NCBI RefSeq assembly: GCF_009731355.2
Contig: NZ_AP022810.1
Coordinates: 2,446,001 to 2,510,000 of the forward strand
Length of the DNA: 64,000 nt
Direction: 5' to 3'
Source of the DNA: Desulfuromonas sp. AOP6
Lineage (GTDB): Bacteria > Desulfobacterota > Desulfuromonadia > Desulfuromonadales > SZUA-540
In this document: piece by piece, positions 23,859 to 32,618 of the stretch
Numbering within the stretch: the stretch's first letter is position 1
How the letters are laid out: every line of letters begins with the position of its first letter
Notes under the pieces: generated by a model
Seen by the model: only the letters and a program-made list of their open reading frames with translations
Told to the model about the DNA's origin: nothing
Database searches by the model: none
Translations under genes and position numbers: made by a program

Positions 23859-25775
23859 ATGAGCCTGAAGACCGAACATCACATCATCATCGGCACGGCC
23901 GGTCACGTCGACCACGGCAAGACGGAACTCATCCGCGCCCTCACCGGCAAGGAAACGGACCGCCTCAAGGAAGAGAAGGCCCGCGGCATCTCCATCGATA
24001 TCGGCTTCGCCCCTTTCCGCCTGCCCAGCGGCGAGATTGCCGGCGTGGTGGACGTCCCCGGCCATGAACGCTTCATCAGCAACATGCTGGCCGGCATCGG
24101 CGGCATCGACCTGGTGCTGCTGGTCATCGATGTCAACGAGGGCGTCATGCCGCAGACCCACGAGCATCTGCAGATTCTCGACCTGCTGCAGGTCCCCAAG
24201 GGCATTGTCGTGCTGACCAAGTGCGATCTGGCCGAACCGGACTGGATCGACATCGTTGAGGAGGAAGTACGCGAAGAGATCGCCGGCACCTTCCTCAAAG
24301 ACGCCCCCTGCTGCCGGGTCTCCTCCATTACCGGCGAGGGGATTCACGAACTCGTCAAGACCATCGCCGAGGTCGCCAAAACCCTGCCCAGCAAGGACGC
24401 CGACGGGCCGCTGCGCCTCCCCGTCGACCGGCACTTCACCGTGGCCGGCTTCGGCACCGTGGTGACCGGCACCCTACTCTCGGGTACCGTACGCCCCGGC
24501 GACACCCTGGAAGTGCTGCCGCCGGGGGAGACGACCCGCGTGCGCGAGGTGCAGGTACACAGTAAAAAGGTCGACGCCGCCTTTGCCGGCCAGCGCGTCG
24601 CCCTCAACCTGACGGGGATCGAGCGCTCCCGGCTGCAGCGCGGTGCGGTCGTAGGCACCCCGGGCATCTTCGAACAGACCGACCGCATCGACGTGCGCCT
24701 GACCCTGCTGGCCGATGCCCCTCGCCCCCTCAAATTCCGCGACCCAGTCCACTTCTACCTCGGCACCGCCAAGGTGGTGGGGATGGTCGCCCTTCTTGAC
24801 CGCGACCTCATGGAGCCGGTGGAGAGCGCCATCGTGCAGATTCATCTCGACCGCCCCCTGGTCGCCCATCGCGAGGATCGCTTCATCATCCGCTCCTATT
24901 CCCCCATGACCACCATCGGCGGCGGCAAGGTCATCGACCCCAAGCCCGTCAAGCACCGCCGCTTCCGCGAGGAGATCATGTCGGCCCTGGCCGAGCTGGA
25001 ATCGGGGGAGAAATCGTTCCTGCTGCAGAAGCTCAGCCAGCAGGGATGCGCCAGGGTGAAGGAGCTCGAACTCATCTCCGGCATGGGCAAGGAGCGCATT
25101 ACCGATCACCTGCAGGCCCTGGAAGAGGACAGCAAGGTGGTTCTGCTCGGCGACCAGTGGACCGTCAGCGAGTCGATTCGCTCCTGGCAGCATCAGCTGC
25201 TGGAGGAGACCAAACGGTTTCTCAGCCAGAATCCGCTGCTGCCCGGCATTCCCCACGCCACCCTGAAGAACACCCTGCCGGCTGCCCTGTCGGCCAAGGG
25301 TTTCGAGCAACTGCTGGAGCAGGCCGTGGCGGAGAACATTCTCTCCCAGCAGGGGGAGTGGGTCGCTATTCCCGGCTATGTGCCGACCCCTTCCGAGGCC
25401 CAGGCGCGGGAGATCAATCGCATCGAAGAGGCCTACCGCAGCGCCGGCTTTCTGGCCAAGAACAAGCGGGAGATGCTCGACCAGCTCGGTCTGAGCGCCG
25501 AAAAGGCCGATCCCTATTTTGGCTTCCTCTTTGCCCAGGGGCGACTGGTGCGCCTGAGCGAGGAGACCTTTTTCCACCTCGAAACCTACCAGCTGGCCCT
25601 CGACGCGCTGCGTAAACACTTCGCCAGCCAGCAGACCCTGACCCTGGCCCAGTTCCGCGATATCCTGGGGAGTGCCCGCAAGCAGACGCAGGCTGTCCTC
25701 GAACACTTCGACTCCCTCAAGTACACCATGCGGCGGGGAGACGAACGGGTGGCCTGGAAGCTGCCACCCGCCTAA
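23859..25775 (+). CDS. selB: Selenocysteine-specific translation elongation factor
   Basis: A 638-aa GTPase bringing Sec-tRNA to UGA. EF-Tu-like motifs: GHVDHGKTELIRALTGKETD, DVPGHERFISNML, and VLTKCDL. Domains II-III follow (residues 175-340). The C-terminal half holds winged-helix domains that bind SECIS RNA (VKELELISGMGKERITDHLQ, and RDILGSARKQTQAVLEHFD near the end). Length and order are normal. selA is 1 nt upstream and selD 19 nt downstream. Confidence 0.97.
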   Translation: MSLKTEHHIIIGTAGHVDHGKTELIRALTGKETDRLKEEKARGISIDIGFAPFRLPSGEIAGVVDVPGHERFISNMLAGIGGIDLVLLVIDVNEGVMPQTHEHLQILDLLQVPKGIVVLTKCDLAEPDWIDIVEEEVREEIAGTFLKDAPCCRVSSITGEGIHELVKTIAEVAKTLPSKDADGPLRLPVDRHFTVAGFGTVVTGTLLSGTVRPGDTLEVLPPGETTRVREVQVHSKKVDAAFAGQRVALNLTGIERSRLQRGAVVGTPGIFEQTDRIDVRLTLLADAPRPLKFRDPVHFYLGTAKVVGMVALLDRDLMEPVESAIVQIHLDRPLVAHREDRFIIRSYSPMTTIGGGKVIDPKPVKHRRFREEIMSALAELESGEKSFLLQKLSQQGCARVKELELISGMGKERITDHLQALEEDSKVVLLGDQWTVSESIRSWQHQLLEETKRFLSQNPLLPGIPHATLKNTLPAALSAKGFEQLLEQAVAENILSQQGEWVAIPGYVPTPSEAQAREINRIEEAYRSAGFLAKNKREMLDQLGLSAEKADPYFGFLFAQGRLVRLSEETFFHLETYQLALDALRKHFASQQTLTLAQFRDILGSARKQTQAVLEHFDSLKYTMRRGDERVAWKLPPA

Positions 25776-25794
25776 CCTGAAAATGGAGACAACC

Positions 25795-26835
25795 ATGGCC
25801 GAGAAGATACGCCTCAGCAGCCTGGCCCGCAGCGCCGGCTGAGCGGCCAAATTGGGTCCCGAGACCCTGGCACAGGTTCTGTGCCATCTGCCGACATATA
25901 ACGACGACAATCTGCTGTCCGCCGCCATCCCCTTCGCCGACGCCGGTATCTACCGCCTTGCCGAAGACATGGCCCTGGTGCAGTCCATCGACTTCTTCAC
26001 GCCCGTGGTCGATGATCCCTTTCTCTACGGTCAGATTGCCGCCGCCAACGCTCTCTCCGATATCTACACCGTGGGGGGCCGGCCGCTGACCGCCCTGAAT
26101 CTGGTGGGTTTTCCCACCTGTTCCCTGGGGACGGAGATGCTGACCCGCATTCTGCAGGGGGGAGCCGACAAGGTGCTGGAAGCGGGTGCCGTGGTGGTGG
26201 GAGGACATTCGGTCCAGGATGACGAACCCAAGTTCGGCCTGGCAGTCACGGGCCTGGTCGATCCGCGCCGCATGGTCACCACCCAGGGAGCCAGGCCTGG
26301 CGACGTTCTCGTACTCACCAAGCCACTGGGCACGGGACTGCTGACCACGGCCATCAAAGGGGAAGTGCTGCAGGATGGGGATATTCCCGAGGCGCTGCAG
26401 GGCATGTGTTTGCTCAACCGGCGGGCCAGCGAGATTATGATGGCGGTGGGGATTTCGGCCTGCACCGACGTCACCGGTTTCGGCCTGCTTGGCCACGCCC
26501 TGGAGATGGCCGAAGCCAGCGGTGTCTGCCTGGAATTGGAAGGGGCAGCGCTGCCGGCCTATCCGCGCGCCTTGGAGATGGCCGACATGGGCCTGGTGCC
26601 CGAAGGGAGCTACGCCAACCGCTCCTACTATCTGCCCCGGGTGGAACAGGCGGAGCAGGCCTCCCGCGCCGTGCTCGACTTGCTCGCCGACCCGCAGACC
26701 TCCGGCGGCCTGCTCATGGCCGTACCGGAAGCCAAGGCGGACAGCCTCTGTGCCAAGCTGCGCGAGGATGGCGGCCAGGCTTTCGTCATCGGCCGCGTAC
26801 TGCCAGCGCCGGCGGCCCGCTTGCGGCTGCGCTGA
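25795..26835 (+). CDS. selD: Selenide water dikinase, selenoprotein with in-frame UGA
   Basis: SelD makes selenophosphate from selenide and ATP. Reading from the ATG at 25795 (SD GGAG) gives MAEKIRLSSLARSAG-U-AAKLGPE, with UGA at 25840-25842 as codon 16. This is exactly the catalytic Cys/Sec position of SelD, followed by the KLGPETL segment. The full protein is 346 aa. Further family motifs are IDFFTPVVDDPF, VVGGHSVQDDEPKFGLA and ACTDVTGFGLLGHALEMA. Reading only from the codons after the UGA would truncate it. Translation therefore needs SelB and its own product, a feedback arrangement. Confidence 0.96.
25840..25886 (+). promoter_or_regulatory. Sec UGA and candidate bacterial SECIS of selD
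   Basis: UGA at 25840. Downstream, stem TGGCAC (25868-25873) with GTGCCA (25881-25886) closes loop AGGTTCT, a GGU-type loop as in bacterial SECIS elements. A nearer hairpin GGGTC-CCGA-GACCC (25854-25867) is an alternative or part of a composite stem. Confidence 0.65.
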
Positions 26836-26865
26836 AAAAAAACCGGCGACCTAGAGGTCGCCGGT
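26834..26865 (-). terminator. Terminator between selD and convergent gene
   Basis: A perfect 11-bp stem of an ACCGGCGACCT palindrome (26842-26852 with 26855-26865) plus 8 As on the left, which are Us for the minus transcript. It overlaps the last codons of the minus-strand gene and works for it; it may also serve selD. Confidence 0.8.
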
Positions 26866-27258
26866 GAGTTCCTGCAGTCGGTAAATCTTCGGGTTGAGGT
26901 CGCGCACGCAGGTGACAATCTCCCGCAATCGCTCTTCTTCAACCCCTTCCTCTTCGTCCCGCCCCTGGAAAAACCCATAGCCCTTGGGCAGGGGCGCGTA
27001 ACCGCCGTCCTTCATCAGGGAGACGTCCACCTGGTCGTTGACCCGCCCCGCGGCCTCCCAGGGGTCGCGGTAGTTGAACTGACGGGCGACGACGTGCAAG
27101 CCGAGGCCGTTAGGGAAGAGGGCCTTGACCTCGAAGGAAAACTCCCGCGGCGCGCTGTAGTGTTCGCTGCGCCCCGACCGGGCCATCACCTTGGCTCCCG
27201 CCTCGACCAGCAGGTCACGTACGGATTCCAGCGTCATCGGTTTGATATCGGTATCCAT
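26851..27258 (-). CDS. Hypothetical protein of the MoxR/VWA module
   Basis: A 135-aa protein containing YSAPREFSFEVKALFPNGLG and an acidic C-terminal part (QGRDEEEGVEEERLREIV). No transmembrane or metal motif. It is the last gene of a three-gene minus-strand unit MoxR-VWA-this, 21 nt after the VWA gene. I do not recognise a family. Possibly an accessory substrate or adaptor. Confidence 0.65.
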   Translation of the reverse strand: MDTDIKPMTLESVRDLLVEAGAKVMARSGRSEHYSAPREFSFEVKALFPNGLGLHVVARQFNYRDPWEAAGRVNDQVDVSLMKDGGYAPLPKGYGFFQGRDEEEGVEEERLREIVTCVRDLNPKIYRLQELTGDL

Positions 27259-27279
27259 CTAAATACTCTCCTCTTCGGT

Positions 27280-28467
27280 TCATCCATCCAGTCTCAGTTC
27301 CACGCCCCATGGCGCCGGTTTCTGCCCGTCCCGGGTCAATACCCACAGGGTGGGATAAGCCATGGTCGCGGGGGCTTCACCGAAGCCGTCCGTCAGGTAG
27401 ATGACTGCTGCCGGCGGTGGCTGCATGGTGCGGGCGTAGTCGAAGACGGGGCGCAGATCGGTGAAGCCGCCCCCTTCGTAGACTTCGACCACGGCGGCTC
27501 GGCTGCGAAAGCTGTCGATGCGCTGCACGCGGCTGCCGGCGTAGAGGACGGTGATGAGGCTGTCGCGCCCGTTGGCAATGCTCAGCAGTTCGCGGGCAAA
27601 AGTCTCCCGTAATTCCCGGATATTGGTCGAATCGCTGACGTCGACCCCCACCAGCAGATTGAGGCGGCGACGCTTGCGTTGGCCGGGGGTTTCGTGGGCA
27701 AAGCGGCGATGTTCCCGCTTCCAGGTACTCTGGCGGCCAACGCGACCGGCGGTGGCCACGAACTGGCGCAACACCTGTTTCCAGGGGATGGGCGAGGGCG
27801 CCAGCAGACTTTCCACCAGCTCCCGCACGTCACCGGGCACTTCGCCGTGGCTCTTGCGCCAGGCGTCCTGCACCAGGTCGCGTACGACCTGTTCCGCCAG
27901 GGCGGCCGGGGTGCTGTCGGCCTCCTGCCAGACCTGGTGATCGTCATGGATCTGCGGCTGACTGTTCAGCGCTGGCGCTTCTTTCTTCTGGCCGGCCTCG
28001 GCATGCTCGCCCGCATCCTGTTCGGCGTTGCCCAGCCCCTGCCCTTGCTGGTTGCCGGTGTCAAAGGGGCGCTCCAGCAAACGATAATATTCCTCGGCGG
28101 CCAGCCCCTCTTCCAGCCGCAGACGTTTCGGTAGGGCCGCTTGCGGGGGAAGGTCGGCGATACCCGGGTTGATGGTCAGATCACAGGCCAGGTCCCAATC
28201 ATGACTGTTTCGCTCCTTGCGCCGCAGCATGTGCAGATGCAGGACGTGCTTGATGACGTGCTCCAGCAAGGCTCGCTGCTGCGCCGGTTCAAATGAGGCC
28301 AGTCGTTCGGGGTTGAAACAGAGGGTCGGGATGCCGTTGCGGAAGGTCACCCCCAGCGCCTTGTCCCCCGCCACCTCACGGCGGCGGAAGCCGAGCAGAA
28401 ACTGGCCGTAGAAGGGATGCGTCTTGAGCAGGCGCACCACGGCGTTCTCCAGCACCCGCGCCGTCAT
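27280..28467 (-). CDS. DUF2201/VWA-like metallopeptidase-type protein
   Basis: A 395-aa protein. An N-terminal DUF2201-like region includes the metallopeptidase-like helix LEHVIKHVLHLHMLR with His-rich HxxxH-type spacing. A variable linker follows (residues 140-190). The C-terminal VWA-like domain has LLVGVDVSDSTN, a MIDAS-like DxSxS variant, then LISIANGRD-like and FTDLRPVFDYA. The pairing with the MoxR-like AAA+ ATPase immediately upstream (3-nt gap) is a known combination, thought to assemble or remodel protein complexes. The ATG at 28467 is preferred. Confidence 0.82.
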   Translation of the reverse strand: MTARVLENAVVRLLKTHPFYGQFLLGFRRREVAGDKALGVTFRNGIPTLCFNPERLASFEPAQQRALLEHVIKHVLHLHMLRRKERNSHDWDLACDLTINPGIADLPPQAALPKRLRLEEGLAAEEYYRLLERPFDTGNQQGQGLGNAEQDAGEHAEAGQKKEAPALNSQPQIHDDHQVWQEADSTPAALAEQVVRDLVQDAWRKSHGEVPGDVRELVESLLAPSPIPWKQVLRQFVATAGRVGRQSTWKREHRRFAHETPGQRKRRRLNLLVGVDVSDSTNIRELRETFARELLSIANGRDSLITVLYAGSRVQRIDSFRSRAAVVEVYEGGGFTDLRPVFDYARTMQPPPAAVIYLTDGFGEAPATMAYPTLWVLTRDGQKPAPWGVELRLDG

Positions 28468-28471
28468 GGCT

Positions 28472-29533
28472 TCAGGAGGCCTCCCGACTGATTTCGCTGA
28501 TGGCTTCAAGGATCACCCCGTCGTACTCGTCCTTGCTGAGAGCCTGCGCCACCATGGGGAGGCGTAGCAGCGACTTGACCAGGGCAAAGCGCAGATCGCG
28601 GGGGAGCACGTCGATATAGGCGACGAGGTTGCACTCCTGCGCCAGGGTCATGGTGGCAGAAGTCTCCAGGGCCGTGACCAGGGCATTGAGGGTGGCGGCC
28701 TGCTGATCGTCGCGCTGGCGGGCCGCTTGATCGGCGACGCGGTCCCAGTCGTCGAGAATGTCGGCGGCTGTCAACGGGCGCTCGCTCTGCTCAGCGCACC
28801 AGCGCAAAAAGGCCACGGCCGCCTCTTTGCCGACGATACCGGCATAGACTTCCATCTCCAGCTCGGCCGGAAAACGGCAGTGCCGTCGCAGGGTGCTGAC
28901 CATCTCCCAAGCCCGCTCCGTGGGCTCCATCTGCATGTCGACGGGGCTGCCCTGATGCGCCAGCAGCTGCGGAAAGGCCGCCAGGAACTGCTGTACCCCA
29001 TCATCGAAACCGCGCTGACGGGCATGGCGGGCCCAGCAAGGGTAATCGGTCTCGACGGTGATCATGACCATGCGGTCGAGCAGGGCGCGGTCGAGGGTCG
29101 CCACCTGATAGGTACCGTCGGGCGGATTAATGGACACCACCACCTTATGTTTGGGCGCCAGCTTGTGTGTGTGCAGGGCGCGGCGCTGCCCCTCCGCCGG
29201 CGGCTCGACAAACTGAAAAATGGCCTGCAGGGTGTCCTCCTGCTGGGCCCGATTGAGTTCATCGCAGTGAATGATGGTCGGCTCGTCCTGCTCGGACGGC
29301 CACCAGGAGGGACGCGACCAGTGCATGACCTCGCCCTCGCGGTAGGGAATGCCCACCAGGTCGCCGACCTCCATCTGCCCCAGCCGCAGGGGGACGTACT
29401 GTCGGCCGATCTCCCGACAGACCTGCAGGATACCCGCCGTCTTGCCAACGCCGCGGTGGCCGACCACGCAGGGGGTCAGGTCCGTGCGGGTGAGGATTTC
29501 GCGCAGCACCGTTTTCATCTGTTCGATATTCAT
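28472..29533 (-). CDS. MoxR-family AAA+ ATPase
   Basis: A 353-aa protein. Walker A is GHRGVGKTAGI, Walker B IIHCDELNRA, with sensor-1 region KVVVSINPPDG and the arginine-containing NPP...DRALLDRMV element. It acts with the VWA partner, probably as a chaperone. It heads the minus-strand unit. Residues 200-353 hold the C-terminal lid and an unassigned helical tail. Confidence 0.86.
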   Translation of the reverse strand: MNIEQMKTVLREILTRTDLTPCVVGHRGVGKTAGILQVCREIGRQYVPLRLGQMEVGDLVGIPYREGEVMHWSRPSWWPSEQDEPTIIHCDELNRAQQEDTLQAIFQFVEPPAEGQRRALHTHKLAPKHKVVVSINPPDGTYQVATLDRALLDRMVMITVETDYPCWARHARQRGFDDGVQQFLAAFPQLLAHQGSPVDMQMEPTERAWEMVSTLRRHCRFPAELEMEVYAGIVGKEAAVAFLRWCAEQSERPLTAADILDDWDRVADQAARQRDDQQAATLNALVTALETSATMTLAQECNLVAYIDVLPRDLRFALVKSLLRLPMVAQALSKDEYDGVILEAISEISREAS

Positions 29534-29700
29534 CGCTTTGCCTTTCTGCCGGCTTCCGCTCGGGCGGTGTCTGGCAGCTGAATCATAATGCCTCTGGCCG
29601 GGCTCTGTCCACCCCGGCGGCGCCAGAAAAATCCCGGCTTGCCGTCGGAGCCCCTTTGCCCTAGTATGGCGATAACCCTTTAATCGCCACGGAGACTTTC

Positions 29701-29892
29701 ATGTTCGGATTGGGATTGTTCGAAATTGCCTTGCTCGCCGGCCTCATCATCCTTATCTTCGGCGCCGGCCCGGCCCGCCGGCTGGTGGAGTCGGTCTACC
29801 GGACCTATCGGACAGTGCATCAGACCAAACAGGACATCAAGGACAGTCTCAGTATCGACGCCATCCTCGGCAAAAAGGATCGCAAACCTTAA
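29701..29892 (+). CDS. Orphan TatA-like protein
   Basis: A 63-aa protein with a membrane span (GLGLFEIALLAGLIILIFG), a hinge FGAGPARRL and an amphipathic helix, matching the TatA/TatE layout except for FGAGPARR in place of the usual FGPKKLPEL. No tatB or tatC is nearby. The ATG at 29701 follows GGAGAC. It might be a Tat subunit or a phage-holin-like small protein. Confidence 0.6.
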   Translation: MFGLGLFEIALLAGLIILIFGAGPARRLVESVYRTYRTVHQTKQDIKDSLSIDAILGKKDRKP

Positions 29893-29916
29893 GCCCTGCT
29901 TCCCTTCTTCTAATAG

Positions 29917-29955
29917 AAAAGCCCCCGCCGAACCTCTGGCAGGGGCTTTTTTTGT
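29917..29955. terminator. Bidirectional terminator
   Basis: Stem AAAAGCCCC..GCC / GGC.GGGGCTTTTTTT between the TatA-like gene and the convergent tpx. A-run and T-run flanks allow use on both strands. Confidence 0.85.
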
Positions 29956-29970
29956 ACAGCGCAGCCGCCA

Positions 29971-30489
29971 TCAGGCCAGCTTGCGAACCGCCTCCAGAGC
30001 CGCCTTGTAGTCGGGCTCGGTGGTTACTTCCTTGACGATTTCCCGATAGACGATCTTATCGTTAGCATCCACCACCAGTACGGCGCGGGCGAGCAGCTTG
30101 AGCTCGTCGATCAGCAGGCCATAGTTGAGACCGAAGGAACGGTCCTGGTAGTCGGACAGGGTCTTGACCCGGTCGATTCCGGCGTTTCCGCACCAGCGGT
30201 TTTGAGCAAAGGGCAGATCGACGCTGATGGTATAGACGACCACATCCTCGGGCAGCTTGGCCGCCTCTTCATTGAATTTGCGCGTCATGGTGTCGCAGAC
30301 GCCGGTGTCAAGAGAAGGAACGACAGTGATGAGGCGAACCTTCCCCTTGGAGTCAGCCAGGGTCACCGGCTTGAGGGTGCCATCGACCACCTTGAATTCC
30401 GATGCGGTGCTGCCGACCTTCAGGTCGGGACCAACCAGGGTGACGGGGTTTCCTTTAAAAGTAATGACGCCACTGCGTTTTTCGCTCAT
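29971..30489 (-). CDS. tpx: Thiol peroxidase, atypical 2-Cys peroxiredoxin
   Basis: A 172-aa Tpx. The peroxidatic Cys is in SLDTGVCDTMTRKFNEEAA and the resolving Cys in NRWCGNAG. It reduces hydroperoxides with thioredoxin. Cys, not Sec, is used. Normal length; ATG at 30489 with an SD-like GGAGA. Monocistronic between two terminators. Confidence 0.95.
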   Translation of the reverse strand: MSEKRSGVITFKGNPVTLVGPDLKVGSTASEFKVVDGTLKPVTLADSKGKVRLITVVPSLDTGVCDTMTRKFNEEAAKLPEDVVVYTISVDLPFAQNRWCGNAGIDRVKTLSDYQDRSFGLNYGLLIDELKLLARAVLVVDANDKIVYREIVKEVTTEPDYKAALEAVRKLA

Positions 30490-30604
30490 GAGTCTCTCCT
30501 TTAATCGATTGAGGATTGAATTGGTTATAATTTAAACAGGCTTGCAAAACTTGTCAAGGAGTATAACGCACTCTCCCCTTTTTGCAGCGAAGGTCCGGAA
30601 AAAT

Positions 30605-32329
30605 CTAAACACAAACCCCGCAACGACGGCAACCGGGAAAACAAGGAGGCGTGAGCTGCCCCCTCACGGCACGGCCATACTCACTCCACAGGTAGTCGCG
30701 GCGTACACCGTTGTCGATAATTTCCCAGGGGAAAAGTTCAGATTCGCCTCGCTCGCGGGTGACATAAAAATCAGGGTCGAGATCCACCTCACGACAGGCG
30801 GCCTTAAGGTTCATCCCCTTGGCCAGCAGAGGGAGGGCAGCACTCATCCGGCGGTCGCCACGGGAAAGGAAGGCCTGCAACAGGGCACTGCGCATCGACT
30901 CGAAGATGACCTCGCAATTGGGCATGCGGGCGATGCCGGCCCGAATGTGCTTCATCTTGCTTTCCAGAACCTTGGCGCCGTCCATGGCCGCCCACTGCAG
31001 GGGGGTGAAGGGCTTGGGAATAAAAGGGTTCACCGACAGTGTCAGGGTACCGAGGCGTCCGGACTTCTTCTGTTCCTCCACCCAGACCTCGCGCACTTTC
31101 GCCGTTAATTGTAGCAATTCGTCAATATCGTCCTGCTCTTCCGTCGGCAAACCGATGAGGAAATACAATTTGAGGTTGAGGATGCCACCGGCGGCCAGAA
31201 GACGGGCAGCAGACAGGATCTGACCTTCGTCGATCCCTTTGTTGATGAGATCGCGCAGGCGCTGGCTGCCGGCCTCCGGCGCCAGCGCCAGGGTGCGATG
31301 CCCCGATTCTCTAAGGGCGTCCACCTCTTCGGCGGTGAGGGAATCCATGCGCAGGCTGGCGACGGAGACCAGCCCTTGCCGTTCAAATATCTCCCGGTTC
31401 AGGTCATCGATATCTGAATAATCGGAAACGGCAGCGCCAACCAGACCTATTTTGCGGTGCATGCACAGCCCTTGTTCGACCTGAGGGAGCAGAGCCTGCA
31501 GTGTGCGCTCCCGCGCCGGCAGATAGATGAAGCCGGCGGCACAGAAGCGGCAGCCCCGGGAACAGCCGCGGGAGATCTCGACCAGGGACATGTCGGCAAA
31601 GGCCGTGTCCGGGGTATGCACAAAGGTGCGACTTTCACTGTTATCGAGCTCCCGCACCCACTGGCGCCTGACCTGAGGTGGCGCCCCTTTTTGTGGCATC
31701 ATCGCCGCCAGGGTACCATCCTCGGCATAGCGCACGTCGTACAGGGAGGGAACATAGACGCCGGCGACACCCGCCAGGGCCGCCAACAGTTCGGGTCTGC
31801 TCAGCTCCAGGGTGGTCAACTGCTCCAGCAGGGACGGCAGCAGAACTTCCCCCTCGCCCACGGCGAAGAGATCCATGATGTCGGCGAGGGGCTCTGGGTT
31901 TAAAAAGGCACAGACGCCGCCACAGAGGACCAGGGGATGGCTGTCCCCCCGCTCTGCCGCATAAAAAGGGATACGCCCAAGGCGAAAGAGGGTCGGCAGC
32001 TGGACGTAGTCGTTTTCAAAAGAGATGGAAAAAGCGACGACATCAAAGTCTGCCAGAGGACGCTGGGATTCCAGGGAAAAGAGCGCGGTTCCCGTCTTCT
32101 CATGTTCCTTCAAATCGACCGGATCCGGTAGAAAGAAGCGCTCGCAGAGAACGTCGTCCCGGCTGTTAAGCAGATGATACACAGTCTGAAAACCGAGGTT
32201 GCTCATGGCCTGGAAATAGGTATTGGGGAAGACGAGGGCGATGGTCAGGCGTCCGCCCCAGGGTTTTGCCTGGCTGCCGCGCTCCCTTTCCAGGCGGTTT
32301 TTCATACGAGAAATCAACAGTCGTGACAT
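30605..32329 (-). CDS. B12-binding-type radical SAM protein (TIGR03960-like)
   Basis: A 574-aa protein. The N-terminal half (residues 1-200) is a B12-binding-like fold containing LVFPNTYFQAMSNLGFQTVY and LCGGVCAFLNPEPLADIMD. The radical SAM core has the CxxxCxxC cluster in EISRGCSRGCRFCAAGFIY, then MDSLTAEEVDALRESGHR. The C-terminus ends with a CFPGCRRCGVC Cys-rich motif. It is of the type found near the ribosomal protein L21/Rne-like regions in related bacteria, substrate unknown. Confidence 0.82.
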   Translation of the reverse strand: MSRLLISRMKNRLERERGSQAKPWGGRLTIALVFPNTYFQAMSNLGFQTVYHLLNSRDDVLCERFFLPDPVDLKEHEKTGTALFSLESQRPLADFDVVAFSISFENDYVQLPTLFRLGRIPFYAAERGDSHPLVLCGGVCAFLNPEPLADIMDLFAVGEGEVLLPSLLEQLTTLELSRPELLAALAGVAGVYVPSLYDVRYAEDGTLAAMMPQKGAPPQVRRQWVRELDNSESRTFVHTPDTAFADMSLVEISRGCSRGCRFCAAGFIYLPARERTLQALLPQVEQGLCMHRKIGLVGAAVSDYSDIDDLNREIFERQGLVSVASLRMDSLTAEEVDALRESGHRTLALAPEAGSQRLRDLINKGIDEGQILSAARLLAAGGILNLKLYFLIGLPTEEQDDIDELLQLTAKVREVWVEEQKKSGRLGTLTLSVNPFIPKPFTPLQWAAMDGAKVLESKMKHIRAGIARMPNCEVIFESMRSALLQAFLSRGDRRMSAALPLLAKGMNLKAACREVDLDPDFYVTRERGESELFPWEIIDNGVRRDYLWSEYGRAVRGQLTPPCFPGCRRCGVCV

Positions 32330-32396
32330 CTATATTTTCCTGATTGTTGGCGATCGTTGCACTATGGCATCAATTGAAGATGGGGTAAAGAGGCCC

Positions 32397-32425
32397 CAAA
32401 AAAAAGGGACCGCGATTGCGGTCCC
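32397..32425 (-). terminator. Terminator of the dcw cluster
   Basis: Stem GGGACCGC (32406-32413), loop GATT, GCGGTCCC (32418-32425), A-run 32397-32405 (T-run on the minus transcript). It lies about 200 nt beyond the ftsZ stop. Confidence 0.8.
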
Positions 32426-32618
32426 CGAGACGAGGGAGTCTACCAATTCATTATCGACCAAATACAGCCTGCACGGCTCCTTCTGGCAGCAGGCGGAGAT
32501 CCGCTGTCAGAAAGTATTGCACCGCACGGCACAAAGAAATCCATCTACGGCCAGGCTCTGCGATTATTAAATCGATTGCACCGGGCCGAAAAAGAGAAAG
32601 GTTCCATTTTGTCCGGGT

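Noticed and set aside
24474-25928. 484-aa minus-strand ORF antisense to selB
   Set aside because: Shadow of selB in a high-GC gene; composition is not protein-like.
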